This document shows positions 17,295-25,974 of a stretch of DNA of 64,000 nt, piece by piece. Source of the DNA: Cyanobium sp. Morenito 9A2 (GTDB taxonomy: Bacteria; Cyanobacteriota; Cyanobacteriia; PCC-6307; Cyanobiaceae). The first letter of the stretch is position 1; each line of letters opens with the position of its first letter. The position numbers and the translations under genes are program-made. The notes beneath the pieces are model-generated. The model saw nothing but the letters and a program-made list of their open reading frames with translations. It did not search any database and was not told the DNA's origin. The stretch is from NCBI RefSeq assembly GCF_024345575.1, contig NZ_JAGQBJ010000002.1, positions 1-64,000 of the forward strand, given 5' to 3'.

Positions 17295-18050
17295 TCAACC
17301 GCGCATCAGTCGCTCCCCCACGAACTCCATCACGGTCGCAACAACCGCCGGACCCTCCAGATCGAGAACGAGCTCATGGCCCGAGCGCTCGAACCAGACC
17401 ACACGCTTCTCGGCGGCCGGGGTCGCCAGGCCGGCGCACAACAACGGGACGCTGGCGTCCAGTACCACCGGATCGGCATGGCTCTGCAGGATCAAGGCAG
17501 GGCAGCTCACTTCCCCCAACCGCGCGCGGGTGGTGGCGCTGAAGTCCAGGAAGGAGAGCAACGGAGCCATGGGTGCCCAGGCGTAGCTGCTGTCGTGGAT
17601 GGCCAGGGAGGGGTCTCGGTAGGTTTTCGGGATCGGCCAGCGGTGCAGCAGCCGTTGCAACAGGGGCCTGAGCAGCTGCAGCGGTCGCCCCGGAGCCAGC
17701 GGGGAGGCCAGCTGGAGGGGGGCCGCCGCCAGCACCAGGCTGTCGATGCTGGCGCCATGGTCGGCCGCCAGCTGCAGGGCCACCAGGGCGCCCATGCTGT
17801 GGCCCACGACGATCACGTGCTCGGCCCGGTGGCGCAGGCGCACCAGGGCCTGGGCCCCGTCGGCGACCCAGTCGGGCCAGCGCACCGCTTCAAGGGCCGC
17901 TGGACTGGGCCCCCCATGGCCCCGCAGCAGGGGCATCGCCACCGGACAACCCAAGGCCCGCAAGGGTGCTTCCAGGGGGCGCATCGCTGTGGGGTTGCCG
18001 GTGAAACCGTGCAGCAGCAGGGCGCCGAGCGGGGCTTGCGCGCCCACCAT
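17295..18050 (-). CDS. Alpha/beta hydrolase, carboxylesterase/monoacylglycerol-lipase like
   Basis: 251 residues, cytosolic. The catalytic triad of the Est30-type esterase family is visible: nucleophile Ser in VVGHSMGALVA, Asp in QSHADPVV and His in FERSGHELVLD. The oxyanion region LLHGFTGNPTAMRPL is at the N terminus. It probably hydrolyses short or medium-chain esters. Its ATG overlaps the TGA of the triple-YbjQ gene (TGATG), indicating translational coupling. Confidence 0.88.
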   Translation of the reverse strand: MVGAQAPLGALLLHGFTGNPTAMRPLEAPLRALGCPVAMPLLRGHGGPSPAALEAVRWPDWVADGAQALVRLRHRAEHVIVVGHSMGALVALQLAADHGASIDSLVLAAAPLQLASPLAPGRPLQLLRPLLQRLLHRWPIPKTYRDPSLAIHDSSYAWAPMAPLLSFLDFSATTRARLGEVSCPALILQSHADPVVLDASVPLLCAGLATPAAEKRVVWFERSGHELVLDLEGPAVVATVMEFVGERLMRG

Positions 18051-19270
18051 CAGCGGCTGATCACGACCACCACGTAGACGATCCAGGCCACGATGGCGAA
18101 CAGGAGGCCCACGGACCCCAGGAGGCCGCGCGCGTTGGTGGGCTGGTTCAATGGCGCCGAACTGCTGGACTGGGCGGTGTTGATGAAGGTGTCCTGGTCG
18201 CGGATGACCGCCTGGGGCAGCAGCTGCCCCGAGTGGGTGCCCACACCAGGCATGGCCTTGACCGCGGTGCCGATCGCCAGGAATTCGACGATGCCGCCGC
18301 CGAGGTTGTAGACGTAGGTCTTGATGCCGACCACCTGGTCGGCGCCGCAGCGGCGTGCATCCACTTCGATGTGGCGCAGGGCCTGCTCGCGGGCCGCATA
18401 GATCAAGGTGGTGAGTTCGCGGATTTCGCCGCGCACGAATGACTTGAAGAAGGCCGTCAGGCCGCCGACAAGTCCCAGCGAATAGACCGATACGCCCAAT
18501 ACCAGTTGAACGGGCATGAGGCCTTCATCGATCAGGTTCCACATCTCCTCGTTGGTGAGGTCACTGGTGATCGGTGTCTCGCTGTAGGCCGCAGCCAGGG
18601 CGGGATGGTGGGACGCGGTGCCGATCATCACCATTTCCTGCAGGCCGACGAAGGGCAGAATCGTGGTGCGGATGCCCACCACGGCGTTGGCGCCCACGGC
18701 GATGGCCTCCGCCTGGATGCGCTCAAGGGCCAGATGGCGGATGGTGTTGAACAGCCGGGAGAACTCCACCACCTCACCACGCACCAGGCTGCGCAGGCTC
18801 CCCAGCAGCCCGCCCCCCAGCCCCACGGCGTAGGCGACGTTGCCGAACACGAACTTCAAGGGTCTGAAGCCGCAATCGAGCTGGCAATAGAGGGCCTGGC
18901 CATCGGCGGAGCTGGAGAAGGCCAGGACGTCGTCCGTCGATCCATCCACCCGGTGCAGGCAGGAGCCGATGGCCAGGAACTCCACGTTGGTGCCCTGGAA
19001 AATCAGTTCGTTGGCCACGCCTGTGATGCCGACGCCACCCCGCTGGCCGGCCTCACGCTCGAGGCGCCGGTAGGCGCGAGCGCGACCTTCGTGGATCAAG
19101 GACGTGATCGGATGCACCTCTCCCCCCACCAGGGTCCTGAAACCGGAGATCAGGCTGCGCACCAGGCCCAGGGCGATCACGCTGTTGCCGATCACCAGAT
19201 CCCCTGGCTTCAAACCCTGCCGGCGCAGGCAGTAGATCTCGTTGCCGGACAGGCCGGTGATCACGGTCAT
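18050..19270 (-). CDS. Three-domain YbjQ/UPF0145 protein with C-terminal membrane anchor
   Basis: 406 residues containing three consecutive YbjQ-like units. Each has a GL..GD..IGN or similar entry, an LI..G/VRGE turn, an Ala-rich helix (REQALRHIEVDARRCGADQV) and an exit strand such as VEFLAIGS, QEMVMIGTA or VEFLAIGTAV. A single hydrophobic helix at the extreme C terminus (SVGLLFAIVAWIVYVVVVIS) should anchor it in a membrane with the ring domains in the cytoplasm. Start ATG 19270 overlaps the stop of the ABM gene by ATGA; a longer frame begins upstream inside that gene and is not used. The fused repeats may assemble a pseudo-oligomeric ring. Function unknown. Confidence 0.82.
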   Translation of the reverse strand: MTVITGLSGNEIYCLRRQGLKPGDLVIGNSVIALGLVRSLISGFRTLVGGEVHPITSLIHEGRARAYRRLEREAGQRGGVGITGVANELIFQGTNVEFLAIGSCLHRVDGSTDDVLAFSSSADGQALYCQLDCGFRPLKFVFGNVAYAVGLGGGLLGSLRSLVRGEVVEFSRLFNTIRHLALERIQAEAIAVGANAVVGIRTTILPFVGLQEMVMIGTASHHPALAAAYSETPITSDLTNEEMWNLIDEGLMPVQLVLGVSVYSLGLVGGLTAFFKSFVRGEIRELTTLIYAAREQALRHIEVDARRCGADQVVGIKTYVYNLGGGIVEFLAIGTAVKAMPGVGTHSGQLLPQAVIRDQDTFINTAQSSSSAPLNQPTNARGLLGSVGLLFAIVAWIVYVVVVISR

Positions 19271-19845
19271 GGCTTGGGGGCGATGGGATAAAGCCAACGG
19301 CGGAACAGGCGCGTCATGCGCGGCATGGCCACGTAGGTCATCAACGACACCATCAACACGGTCACGATCAAGGTGCGCAAGGGCAGGGGCAACGCGATCA
19401 GCCAAGGCTGCAGTGCCAGGTTGATCAGGGTGATCAAGGGGTAGACCGTGAGGGTGCTGATCAGCAGCATCTTGTGGCGGGGCGGTGGCGCCTGACCGGG
19501 CCGGCTCGGCAGGGTGAACCAGGTTTCCAACCCCGTGAGCAGGCGGATCTGGCCGGCGTCAACGGTGTGCCGATGCAGACGACGAACGAGCAAACGCCGC
19601 CGATCGGAGGCCTGCCAGCCCTGGAGGCTGCTGAGGTGATCGAAGCTGTGGATGATCCGGTAGTTGGGATCGTCGGAGCTTGACGGGCGGTAGACGTTGA
19701 CCGCCAGATGCCCCGGGTGCTCCCGGGCGGCCGTCATCAGATCGGCCATGGCACGTTCGAAAGCCGCCTCGTGCCCTGGCTTGATCCTTTGGACCACTTC
19801 GAAAGTAGCGAGGGGATCCTGATCATGTGCGCGCTCCGAGGTCAT
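19267..19845 (-). CDS. ABM-domain (antibiotic biosynthesis monooxygenase-like) membrane protein
   Basis: 192 residues. The first 110 form a dimeric alpha/beta-barrel ABM domain (FEVVQRIKPGHEAAFERAMA, then HLAVNVYRPSSSDDPNYRII and HSFDHLSSLQGWQ). Two membrane helices follow (LLISTLTVYPLITLINLAL and LRTLIVTVLMVSLMTYVAM). Such fusions occur in many bacteria without known function; the ABM fold ranges from haem degradation to signal-molecule oxygenation. Its TGA overlaps the start of the triple-YbjQ gene. It begins 22 bp after the EAL gene. Confidence 0.85.
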   Translation of the reverse strand: MTSERAHDQDPLATFEVVQRIKPGHEAAFERAMADLMTAAREHPGHLAVNVYRPSSSDDPNYRIIHSFDHLSSLQGWQASDRRRLLVRRLHRHTVDAGQIRLLTGLETWFTLPSRPGQAPPPRHKMLLISTLTVYPLITLINLALQPWLIALPLPLRTLIVTVLMVSLMTYVAMPRMTRLFRRWLYPIAPKP

Positions 19846-19867
19846 GGCCGCCGGGTTGTGCAGAGGA

Positions 19868-21103
19868 TCAGATTAGGGGGCTGAGGCGCTGATCGATGCA
19901 GAGCACGTAATCGACGGCACTGGAGTGCTCCACCATCACAGCCACGGTGCGGCAGGGTTGGCCAGTGGCCAGGCTGATGTAGCTGTCGGTGATGTATTGC
20001 TTCAGGCCCGTATCGCGCAGGCTGAAGAAGTACTCCTTGTTGGCGTGGTCCGTGCCCTGCTGGGCGGGCATGAACAGACGGCTGCCGGCGGGGCGGATGC
20101 CCTGACCCAGGTGGGTGTGGCTGATCTGCAGGCCCTCACCATCGAGGGCATAGGCCGCTTCGACCATGGCGTTGCCGCTCACCCAGTGGGCCAGAACGGT
20201 GTCGAAGACCGCCGGTGCCCTGTGACGGAGGACGTCACAGCCTGTGCGGGCCAGATTGAGCAGGTCCAGGCCCTCCTTGCGCCGGGCCTGGATCGCGGCC
20301 ACGGCCTTGGACCGTTGCCGACGGGAGGCTTCCTTGAGCATGGGTTGCAGGGCCGCCAGATGCAGGTCGGCGGTGGGCTTGGCCCGGGCCAGGTGGAAGC
20401 CTTGGAACAATTCCGCCCCGAGGGCAGCACAGGTGTCGAGTTCGGCTTGGGTTTCAACTCCTTCGGCCAACACAAGGCAGCCGATGGTTTTTCCGAGCAG
20501 GACCAGGGACTTTACTGTTTCTTGTTTGAAGAAGCTGCGGTCAACGCTGGCGACCAGACTGCGATCCAACTTGATGATGTGGGGCCGCAATTCGGCGATG
20601 CGCGGCAGGTTGCTGTAGCCGGAACCCATGTCGTCGAGGGCGATCAAGAAACCCATCTCCCGGTGACGTTCGACAAAGCGTTTGAGGGTGACCGTGTCAC
20701 TGGTTTGTGTTTCGTTGAGCTCGATCACGATGTCGCTTGGATCGAGTCCTTCGGCCAGGACGGCGGCGAGCAGGGCGCCCGAGCCTTCTGCCCTTTCGTC
20801 GATCAGCGAGGTCTCGATGTTCAGGAAGAGAAAGGGACGCAGGGAGCGGGGCAGATGCAGGCCCCGGTACTCCTCCATGGCCCGGGCGCGGCAGCGGCGA
20901 TCGAGCTCCAGCAGCCGACCGGCCTGGCGGGCTTTGGCGAAGAGCTGGCCGACGCTCGTGTGTCCCGGGCGCACGAGGGCTTCGAGGCCGACAACGGTTG
21001 ACTGTTTAAGGGAAACGATTGGTTGAAAATGAATGGACAGCTCGTTCCCTGGCAGGCTCCAAGGGTCCTCTATCGCCATGAGCATGGGCTTTGCGTCATC
21101 CAT
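19868..21103 (-). CDS. EAL-domain c-di-GMP phosphodiesterase with C-terminal sensor-like domain
   Basis: 411 residues. The EAL domain (about 20-245) keeps the catalytic set: EAL at 41-43, Asn 95 (FLNIE), Glu 131, Asp 157/158 in ALDDMGSGYSN, Lys 178 (IIKLDRS), Glu 214 (LAEGVET) and Gln 234. It should therefore hydrolyse c-di-GMP, although ELNET replaces the usual ELTES. The C-terminal 130 residues resemble the Cache/PAS-like domain found after EAL in YkuI-type proteins (FFSLRDTGLKQYITDSYISL, ATGQPCRTVAVMVE). No membrane segment is visible. It is the first gene of the group with ABM and triple-YbjQ. Confidence 0.88.
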   Translation of the reverse strand: MDDAKPMLMAIEDPWSLPGNELSIHFQPIVSLKQSTVVGLEALVRPGHTSVGQLFAKARQAGRLLELDRRCRARAMEEYRGLHLPRSLRPFLFLNIETSLIDERAEGSGALLAAVLAEGLDPSDIVIELNETQTSDTVTLKRFVERHREMGFLIALDDMGSGYSNLPRIAELRPHIIKLDRSLVASVDRSFFKQETVKSLVLLGKTIGCLVLAEGVETQAELDTCAALGAELFQGFHLARAKPTADLHLAALQPMLKEASRRQRSKAVAAIQARRKEGLDLLNLARTGCDVLRHRAPAVFDTVLAHWVSGNAMVEAAYALDGEGLQISHTHLGQGIRPAGSRLFMPAQQGTDHANKEYFFSLRDTGLKQYITDSYISLATGQPCRTVAVMVEHSSAVDYVLCIDQRLSPLI

Positions 21104-21272
21104 ATCATTCAGGCCAGACGGTTGAATCAGCGCAGTCTGCCAAGGTTTTTGACCAATTTCTTGCGGGAGGGGGTGATGGTGAATGTTGCGCGATTCAGCC
21201 GAACGTCAGGCATGAATTCAGCGCCGCTGCAGGAAGTCAAAGGAGAACAACCTTAGTGGTCAAAAGAAGGGT

Positions 21273-21666
21273 TCAGGTGTCGGATCGCACTGAATCAAGG
21301 GTTGGCGGCTTCGACGTTTCGTCGCGGGAGCCCGCCCTGAGGTGACGGCAGGCGTGCTCCGCCGGGGTGAGGGCCTGGCCGCCGGCACCACAAGCGCGAC
21401 CTTCGGGAGCAGTGGACCGTTCATCGACGACGCAGATGGGGCCCTTCTTCTGCTGGTTGAAGGTGAAGACCAGAGGCAGGTCGCCCACCGGCTGGTCACC
21501 ATCGGCGATGCACCACTCCATCCCGCGCTCGGTTTGCCGGGGAGGTTGCCTCCACCGGGGAGCGTTCGTGCGTGTGTTCGTAGACGATGGTGAAATCGTC
21601 GGTATACCCTCCCACCAGCGACCTCAGCCGATCGCGCCGCTCGGGCCCGACGGTCCCCGGTTGCAT
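21273..21666 (-). pseudogene. Frameshifted small gene of unknown family
   Basis: Two minus frames join into one plausible protein. From ATG 21666 the frame gives MQPGTVGPERRDRLRSLVGG and YTDDFTIVYEHTHERSP. Near 21520-21560 the sense moves to another frame reading GMEWCIADGDQPVGDLPLVF, TFNQQKKGPICVVDERST and onward to TGA 21273-21275. A one-base difference would join them. I do not recognise the family. It lies 11 bp after the alpha/beta hydrolase gene at the end of the long mrp run. A sequencing error cannot be excluded. Confidence 0.5.
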
Positions 21667-21677
21667 CGGATCCGGTG

Positions 21678-22313
21678 TCAGCGCGACGCGAGATGGTCCT
21701 CGACCATCGGTGCCAGGGCTGAGGCATGGGTGAACGCCAGGTCGTGGTCGGCGCCGGCGATCACGCGCAACCGTGCCCGGGGCAGCAGCGCCTCCAGCCG
21801 GCGTCCGACACTCAACGGGCTGATCGGATCGGCGTCCCCCCATACCAGCAAGGTGGGGACCTGGAGTCTGGGCAGGAGCGGCGTCAGATCGGTGGAGGCC
21901 TCAGCGAACCAGGGGGGAGCCGCGGGGTGGTTGGCGCTGAAGGCTGGCCGCCAATCCACGGCGCCATGGCAGGTCCGATCCAGGCCACCTGAGGTGACGG
22001 TCAAGACCAGGTGCGTGATGGCCGCCGGTTGCTCCAGGGCAGCCCGCAGGGCGATCACCCCACCCATGGACTGGGCGATCAGGGCCGTGGGTCGATCCAT
22101 GGCTCCTGTGACCAGGGCGACCAGGTCACCCAGACCGTTGAAGAAGGGATCCGGCGGCGTCGGGCCGAAGCCAGGCCAGCCCAGGATCCTGCGCTCGGCC
22201 GGATGGCTGAGCCGCTGGACCAGCGGTTGCCAAAACGCCAGGCTGCCGGAGGCCCCAGCCAGAAACAGCAGCTGGGCCGGTGTCTTCGCTCCTGGGGCCG
22301 GCAGGTTCTCCAC
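21678..22313 (-). CDS. Alpha/beta hydrolase fold protein
   Basis: 211 residues. It has an oxyanion region LLFLAGASGSLAFWQPL, nucleophile elbow LIAQSMGGVIALRAAL, a late Asp in LLVWGDADPISPLS and His in IAGADHDLAFTHAS, so the triad is intact. The substrate is unknown; MEST/MhpC-like esterases are the closest architecture. The GTG start at 22311-22313 directly follows the TAG of the mrpB-like gene, so the hydrolase is the tail of the Mrp operon. Confidence 0.8.
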   Translation of the reverse strand: MENLPAPGAKTPAQLLFLAGASGSLAFWQPLVQRLSHPAERRILGWPGFGPTPPDPFFNGLGDLVALVTGAMDRPTALIAQSMGGVIALRAALEQPAAITHLVLTVTSGGLDRTCHGAVDWRPAFSANHPAAPPWFAEASTDLTPLLPRLQVPTLLVWGDADPISPLSVGRRLEALLPRARLRVIAGADHDLAFTHASALAPMVEDHLASR

Positions 22314-22982
22314 CTAAAGCAGCCCCCGGGCGCGCACGAAGGCCTGCAGCATCGACCACGACCCGAGCATGACCTTCAGGGCCATCACGGTGTTGAGCAG
22401 CGGGATCCAACCACCGCTGGCGATACTGCCGAAGCGGCCCCCCGGCAGGTCGAGGCCCTCCAGGCCCACCGCGGCCAAGGCAAGGAAGGCCAGCACCGAG
22501 CCCTTCTCCCAGCGGTCGGCGCGGCTGCGGCGTTGCAGCCGCTCCAGGGTGCTGGCGGAGCCGGTGATCAGCAGCAGGCCGATCGCCGTGCCCCCCGCCA
22601 CGCCAGAGGCAAAGCCTCCCCCCGGGGAGAGGTGGCCGCGGAGGGCCAGCTCCACCGCCACCAGGGCGGCCACCGTGGCCCCCAGGCGGCAAAGGACACC
22701 CACGGCGGGATCGCCCAGGGCGCGCACCGGGCCGGCGTCAGGCTCCTCCTGGAGCATCCAGCTCACCCCCAGGGCCGCCAGGGTGAACACCACCACTTCG
22801 GCGATGGTGTCGTAGAGACGGGTGTGCAGAATCACCCCCGAGACCACATTGGGGGCCCCCGTCTGGGCGAGGAGGGCGTTGATCAGCGCCGCTGCCTGGC
22901 GCGGTTCGACCAGTGGCAGTCCCAGGGGGGCGAGCACGGGCACCGCGGCGGCGAGGCTCAGCAGCAGAACCTTGGGTTTCAT
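22314..22982 (-). CDS. mrpB: Mrp-type Na+/H+ antiporter subunit B-like
   Basis: 222 residues with several membrane helices. The MnhB core is ILHTRLYDTIAEVVVFTLAA at 50-70, followed by RGHLSPGGGFASGVAGGTAI, the signature of MrpB. Mrp complexes are multi-subunit cation/proton antiporters related to respiratory complex I. The gene overlaps the preceding mrpA-like gene by ATGA. Confidence 0.85.
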   Translation of the reverse strand: MKPKVLLLSLAAAVPVLAPLGLPLVEPRQAAALINALLAQTGAPNVVSGVILHTRLYDTIAEVVVFTLAALGVSWMLQEEPDAGPVRALGDPAVGVLCRLGATVAALVAVELALRGHLSPGGGFASGVAGGTAIGLLLITGSASTLERLQRRSRADRWEKGSVLAFLALAAVGLEGLDLPGGRFGSIASGGWIPLLNTVMALKVMLGSWSMLQAFVRARGLL

Positions 22983-23485
22983 GGTTGCGGCTCCCCTGGG
23001 GCGATCGTTCCGCCCAGGCCCCGCCAGGCCTCGGCCCCGGCGAGGGTCTGCAGGTCGTGGTTCAAGTCGCTGGAGGCCAGATGCAGCTGGCGGCCCCCCA
23101 CCAGCTGGCCATGCAGGCGCAGGCGTTCGGGATCGCTCCCAGGCTCCAGGGTCACCAGTTCCAGCCCCAGCTGGGCTTCAGCCAGCCACTGGCGCAACAC
23201 CGTTTCATCCCCCTCGCTGAGGGAGTGATCGGGCGCCAGGCCCAGCCGCAGCACCATCGACGAGCGCAGCGCCACGGCATAGAGCACCGTGGCCAGCAGC
23301 GTCCCCACCAGCGCTTCGGTGAGGGCCACATCGGCCGCGCCCATCAGGGCATACACCAGTGCGGCCACGGCCCCGAGCATCCCCCTCAGCACCAGGGCCT
23401 GGGCGGGACGGCGCTGGCTCACGGTGAGCAGTGCCGTGAGCGGCAGCAACGCCGCGAGCGGCAGCAGCAGGGTCGTCCCGTTCAT
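22979..23485 (-). CDS. Short Mrp subunit A-like protein (DUF4040-type only)
   Basis: 168 residues starting MNGTTLLLPLAALLPLTALL. The recognisable part, LRGMLGAVAALVYALMGAAD then VALTEALVGTLLATVLYAVA, corresponds to the C-terminal portion of MrpA, not to the large NuoL-like part. The hydrophilic tail has no known domain. ATG 23485 overlaps the stop of mrpG by ATGA, which fixes the start. This matches the cyanobacterial arrangement as I recall it, with a short A subunit between G and B. Confidence 0.75.
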   Translation of the reverse strand: MNGTTLLLPLAALLPLTALLTVSQRRPAQALVLRGMLGAVAALVYALMGAADVALTEALVGTLLATVLYAVALRSSMVLRLGLAPDHSLSEGDETVLRQWLAEAQLGLELVTLEPGSDPERLRLHGQLVGGRQLHLASSDLNHDLQTLAGAEAWRGLGGTIAPGEPQP

Positions 23486-23763
23486 GGTTCGCGGCGCCCG
23501 GGGGGCAGCGGCGGCTGTGCTGCCAGCACGTAACCCAGGAGGGCGTTCCAGATCAGCAGCATCGCCAGGGCCAGCAGCAGCAGGGGCCATTGGCGCGGAC
23601 CCCGGAGCAGCAGGCCCAGAAGGATCAGGGCGGAGCCGAGAGTGTCGGCCACGGTAAGGCTGTGGAGTTTCACCAGGAGCGCAGCGCGCCCGAGCAGAGG
23701 CGCCGTGCCCCAGAGCCAGAACAGGGCCCCCAGGCCCAGGGCGAGGGCGCTGAGCAGGTTCAT
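23482..23763 (-). CDS. mrpG: Mrp-type antiporter subunit G
   Basis: 93 residues, three membrane helices. VKLHSLTVADTLGSALILLG matches the MrpG motif (R/KLHA..K.DTLG). ATG 23763 overlaps the mrpF stop (ATGA). A much longer frame extends upstream through mrpF and is not used. Confidence 0.85.
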   Translation of the reverse strand: MNLLSALALGLGALFWLWGTAPLLGRAALLVKLHSLTVADTLGSALILLGLLLRGPRQWPLLLLALAMLLIWNALLGYVLAAQPPLPPGRREP

Positions 23764-24014
23764 CGGGAGTCCTCCCGCAGGAGCCGCACCAGCAGCACCA
23801 GGCCGCCGTTGCCCACCGCCAGCACGGTCACGCCGACCTGCACCAGCATCGGGTCGGCCCGCTGCACCCCGACCACCAGCATCAGCACCGCCGCTTTGGT
23901 GGAGAGGCTGGCCCAGGCGGCCAGCTGTTCGCCGATCGGGCCCGGCCGCGTGGCCGCCAGGATCGGAATCAGCAGGCCTACGACCAGAACGGCCACCAGC
24001 AGGTTCAGGATCAT
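23760..24014 (-). CDS. mrpF: Mrp-type antiporter subunit F
   Basis: 84 residues with three membrane helices (LLVAVLVVGLLIPILAATRP, STKAAVLMLVVGVQRADPML, VTVLAVGNGGLVLLVRLL). MrpF proteins normally carry a RxxxGPtx..RvxAld motif; here RPGPIGEQLA is the remnant, so similarity is weaker than for other subunits and position in the operon supports the call. Overlaps both neighbours by ATGA. Confidence 0.75.
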   Translation of the reverse strand: MILNLLVAVLVVGLLIPILAATRPGPIGEQLAAWASLSTKAAVLMLVVGVQRADPMLVQVGVTVLAVGNGGLVLLVRLLREDSR

Positions 24015-24460
24015 CGCTGCCTTCCTCCCTTGCCCCGCTGGGTCGGTCCTGGCCGCCGCCGATGCACGCGGTAGTGGCGCCCATCGCTCTCCAGCCCCAG
24101 CACCAGGGTGAAGGGGGTGACGGAAAGGCGGAAGATCTCCAGGGCGATCACCAGATCTGAACCTTCGGCCTGACTGGGCTCGCGCACCAAGCCGTTGAGC
24201 GGCTGGCGGGCCAGCATCAAACGGAAGGCTTCGCCATAGGCCTGGGGAATGGCGACCAGGGCCTGGCCCAGGGCAGCCAGGAAGGCCCCCAGGGGCAGGG
24301 TCCTTCGGCGGTGGGGCAGCAGCAGGGCAACCGCCAGGCCAAGGCCGAGATTGAGGGGGCTCAGGTCACTGGTGAGCAGGCACCAGAGCGTCAGGCGCAG
24401 GGCCGTGGTCAGCAGCAGGACCGGCAGAGCGGCCGGGAGGGGGGGGATGGGCGTCGTCAT
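24011..24460 (-). CDS. mrpE: Mrp-type antiporter subunit E
   Basis: 149 residues. Two N-terminal membrane helices (LPVLLLTTALRLTLWCLLTS, LGLGLAVALLLP) are followed by a soluble MnhE domain containing LARQPLNGLVREPSQAEGSD and VIALEIFRLSVTPFTLVLGL, as in MrpE. Overlaps mrpD and mrpF by ATGA. Confidence 0.82.
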   Translation of the reverse strand: MTTPIPPLPAALPVLLLTTALRLTLWCLLTSDLSPLNLGLGLAVALLLPHRRRTLPLGAFLAALGQALVAIPQAYGEAFRLMLARQPLNGLVREPSQAEGSDLVIALEIFRLSVTPFTLVLGLESDGRHYRVHRRRPGPTQRGKGGRQR

Positions 24461-25974
24461 CGGGACAGCCCCAGCACCAGGGCGGCCGCCAGCAGCACCA
24501 GGGCCGCCAGCAGGTCGTCGAGCCCCTCCAAGGATGGCAGGCCCCAGGGCCTACGGCGGGTCTCCAGCCACCGCTCGAGGCCGACGCCGGCCGCCACCGT
24601 GGCGCCTGTTTTCAGGAGCGGCCATCCCAGGCCATCGTTGGCCAGGGCGTCCCAGGCCGGGCGGACCCAGGGACAGAGGTTGAGGAGCAGCAGGGCGGCC
24701 GCCAGCAGCAGTGCCCCCAGGGACCAGCTTCCCATCCCTGCTGTCGGATCGGCTTCACCCTCCTTGGGCGTGCCCAGTCCCAGCACGGGCGCTCCCCAGA
24801 GCCGGGCGTAGACCGCCACGGTGCCCACCCCCACCAAGGCCACCCAAGGCTCCAGGGGGCCAAGGGCCCCCTTCTCCAGGGCGCCCTTGGCGGCGAACCC
24901 CAGCAGTGGGGGCACGCCGGCAATGGAGCCGGAGGCGAGCAGCAGGGGAACGGCGGTGGCGGCCGCCAGGGGGCGCTGGCGCCAAGCGCGGAGGTCAGGG
25001 CTGGGGACGCCGCGGGCGCTGAGAAACAGGGCCGCCTTGGCCAGGCCATGGGCCAGGGCCAGCAGGGCCCCCGTCGCCGGCCAGAGCACCACCAATCCCA
25101 TCTGGGACAGGGTGCTCCAGGCCAGGAGTCGGCGCAGGTCGGTTTCGGCCAGGGCAAAGACGACCCCGAGGCCGGCGCAGAGGACCCCCAGCCCCTGCAG
25201 CACAGGCACCAGGGGCGGCGTGAGCGCCGCCAGCCGCAGCAGCGGCGCCACCCCGGCGCTGACCACCGCCCCCGAGAGCAACGCCGACACCGCCAGGGGG
25301 GCCTGGGCGTTGGTGCGTGGCAGCCAGAGCCCCGCCAGGAACAGCTCCCCCTTGCTCACCAGAGCCCCCACCAGCAGGGCCAGAGGGACCCCTCCGGCCA
25401 GGGGCGCCGCCCCCAGGGCAAACGTGCCCTGCTGCAGGTAGACCAGCCCGGCCCCGATCAGAAAGAGCAGCATCACCGTGTTGCTGAGCAGGCCGTAGCG
25501 CAGCGCGAGCCAGAGGTCGCGCTCGTCGTTGCCCAGGGCCAGCAGCAGCATCACCGCTACGCCCACCAACTCCAAAGCGACGTAGATCGAGATCAGATCC
25601 ACTGCCACGACCGCTGAATTCAGCGCCCCCAGCAGCACCAGTGCCAGGAGGGGCAGCCGGCCTTTTGGAGGCTCCGGGGACGGTCCGCCGGTGGGATCCC
25701 CTCCCGGGTCCGCGCCATCGAGAACCACGGCGGCCACCACCAGGCCGTTGACCAGCAGAAAGGGGGCGGCCAGGGCATCCGGCTGCAGCACCACCCCCAG
25801 GGGCCCCAGCAGGGGCAGGCTTTCGGGCACCCAGCCGGCGGAGATGGCCGCGGCCATGGCCACGGTCGCGGCGCTGGTGAGCAGCGTCAGGGGCCGGCCC
25901 TGGTGGGGGGCCAGGGCGGTGATGAAGGCCGCCAGGAAGGGGACCAGCAGCCAGGCGATGGCAGCGGCGATCAT
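24457..25974 (-). CDS. mrpD: Mrp-type antiporter subunit D (NuoN/NdhD-like)
   Basis: 505 residues, about 14 membrane helices, belonging to the complex I antiporter-like family. Recognisable pieces are VDLISIYVALELVGVAVMLL, the Lys-bearing segment GALVSKGELFLAGLWLPRTN, LLAWSTLSQMGLVVLWPATG and HGLAKAALFLSARG. The conserved Glu in helix 5 (ALELVG) and Lys residues of the proton path are present. It should be the main ion-translocating subunit of the complex. Overlaps mrpC and mrpE by ATGA. Confidence 0.9.
   Translation of the reverse strand: MIAAAIAWLLVPFLAAFITALAPHQGRPLTLLTSAATVAMAAAISAGWVPESLPLLGPLGVVLQPDALAAPFLLVNGLVVAAVVLDGADPGGDPTGGPSPEPPKGRLPLLALVLLGALNSAVVAVDLISIYVALELVGVAVMLLLALGNDERDLWLALRYGLLSNTVMLLFLIGAGLVYLQQGTFALGAAPLAGGVPLALLVGALVSKGELFLAGLWLPRTNAQAPLAVSALLSGAVVSAGVAPLLRLAALTPPLVPVLQGLGVLCAGLGVVFALAETDLRRLLAWSTLSQMGLVVLWPATGALLALAHGLAKAALFLSARGVPSPDLRAWRQRPLAAATAVPLLLASGSIAGVPPLLGFAAKGALEKGALGPLEPWVALVGVGTVAVYARLWGAPVLGLGTPKEGEADPTAGMGSWSLGALLLAAALLLLNLCPWVRPAWDALANDGLGWPLLKTGATVAAGVGLERWLETRRRPWGLPSLEGLDDLLAALVLLAAALVLGLSR

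Noticed and set aside
22011-23228. 405-codon plus-strand frame across the mrpB and hydrolase genes
   Set aside because: Arg/Gly/Gln-rich translation without domains, antisense to recognisable proteins.
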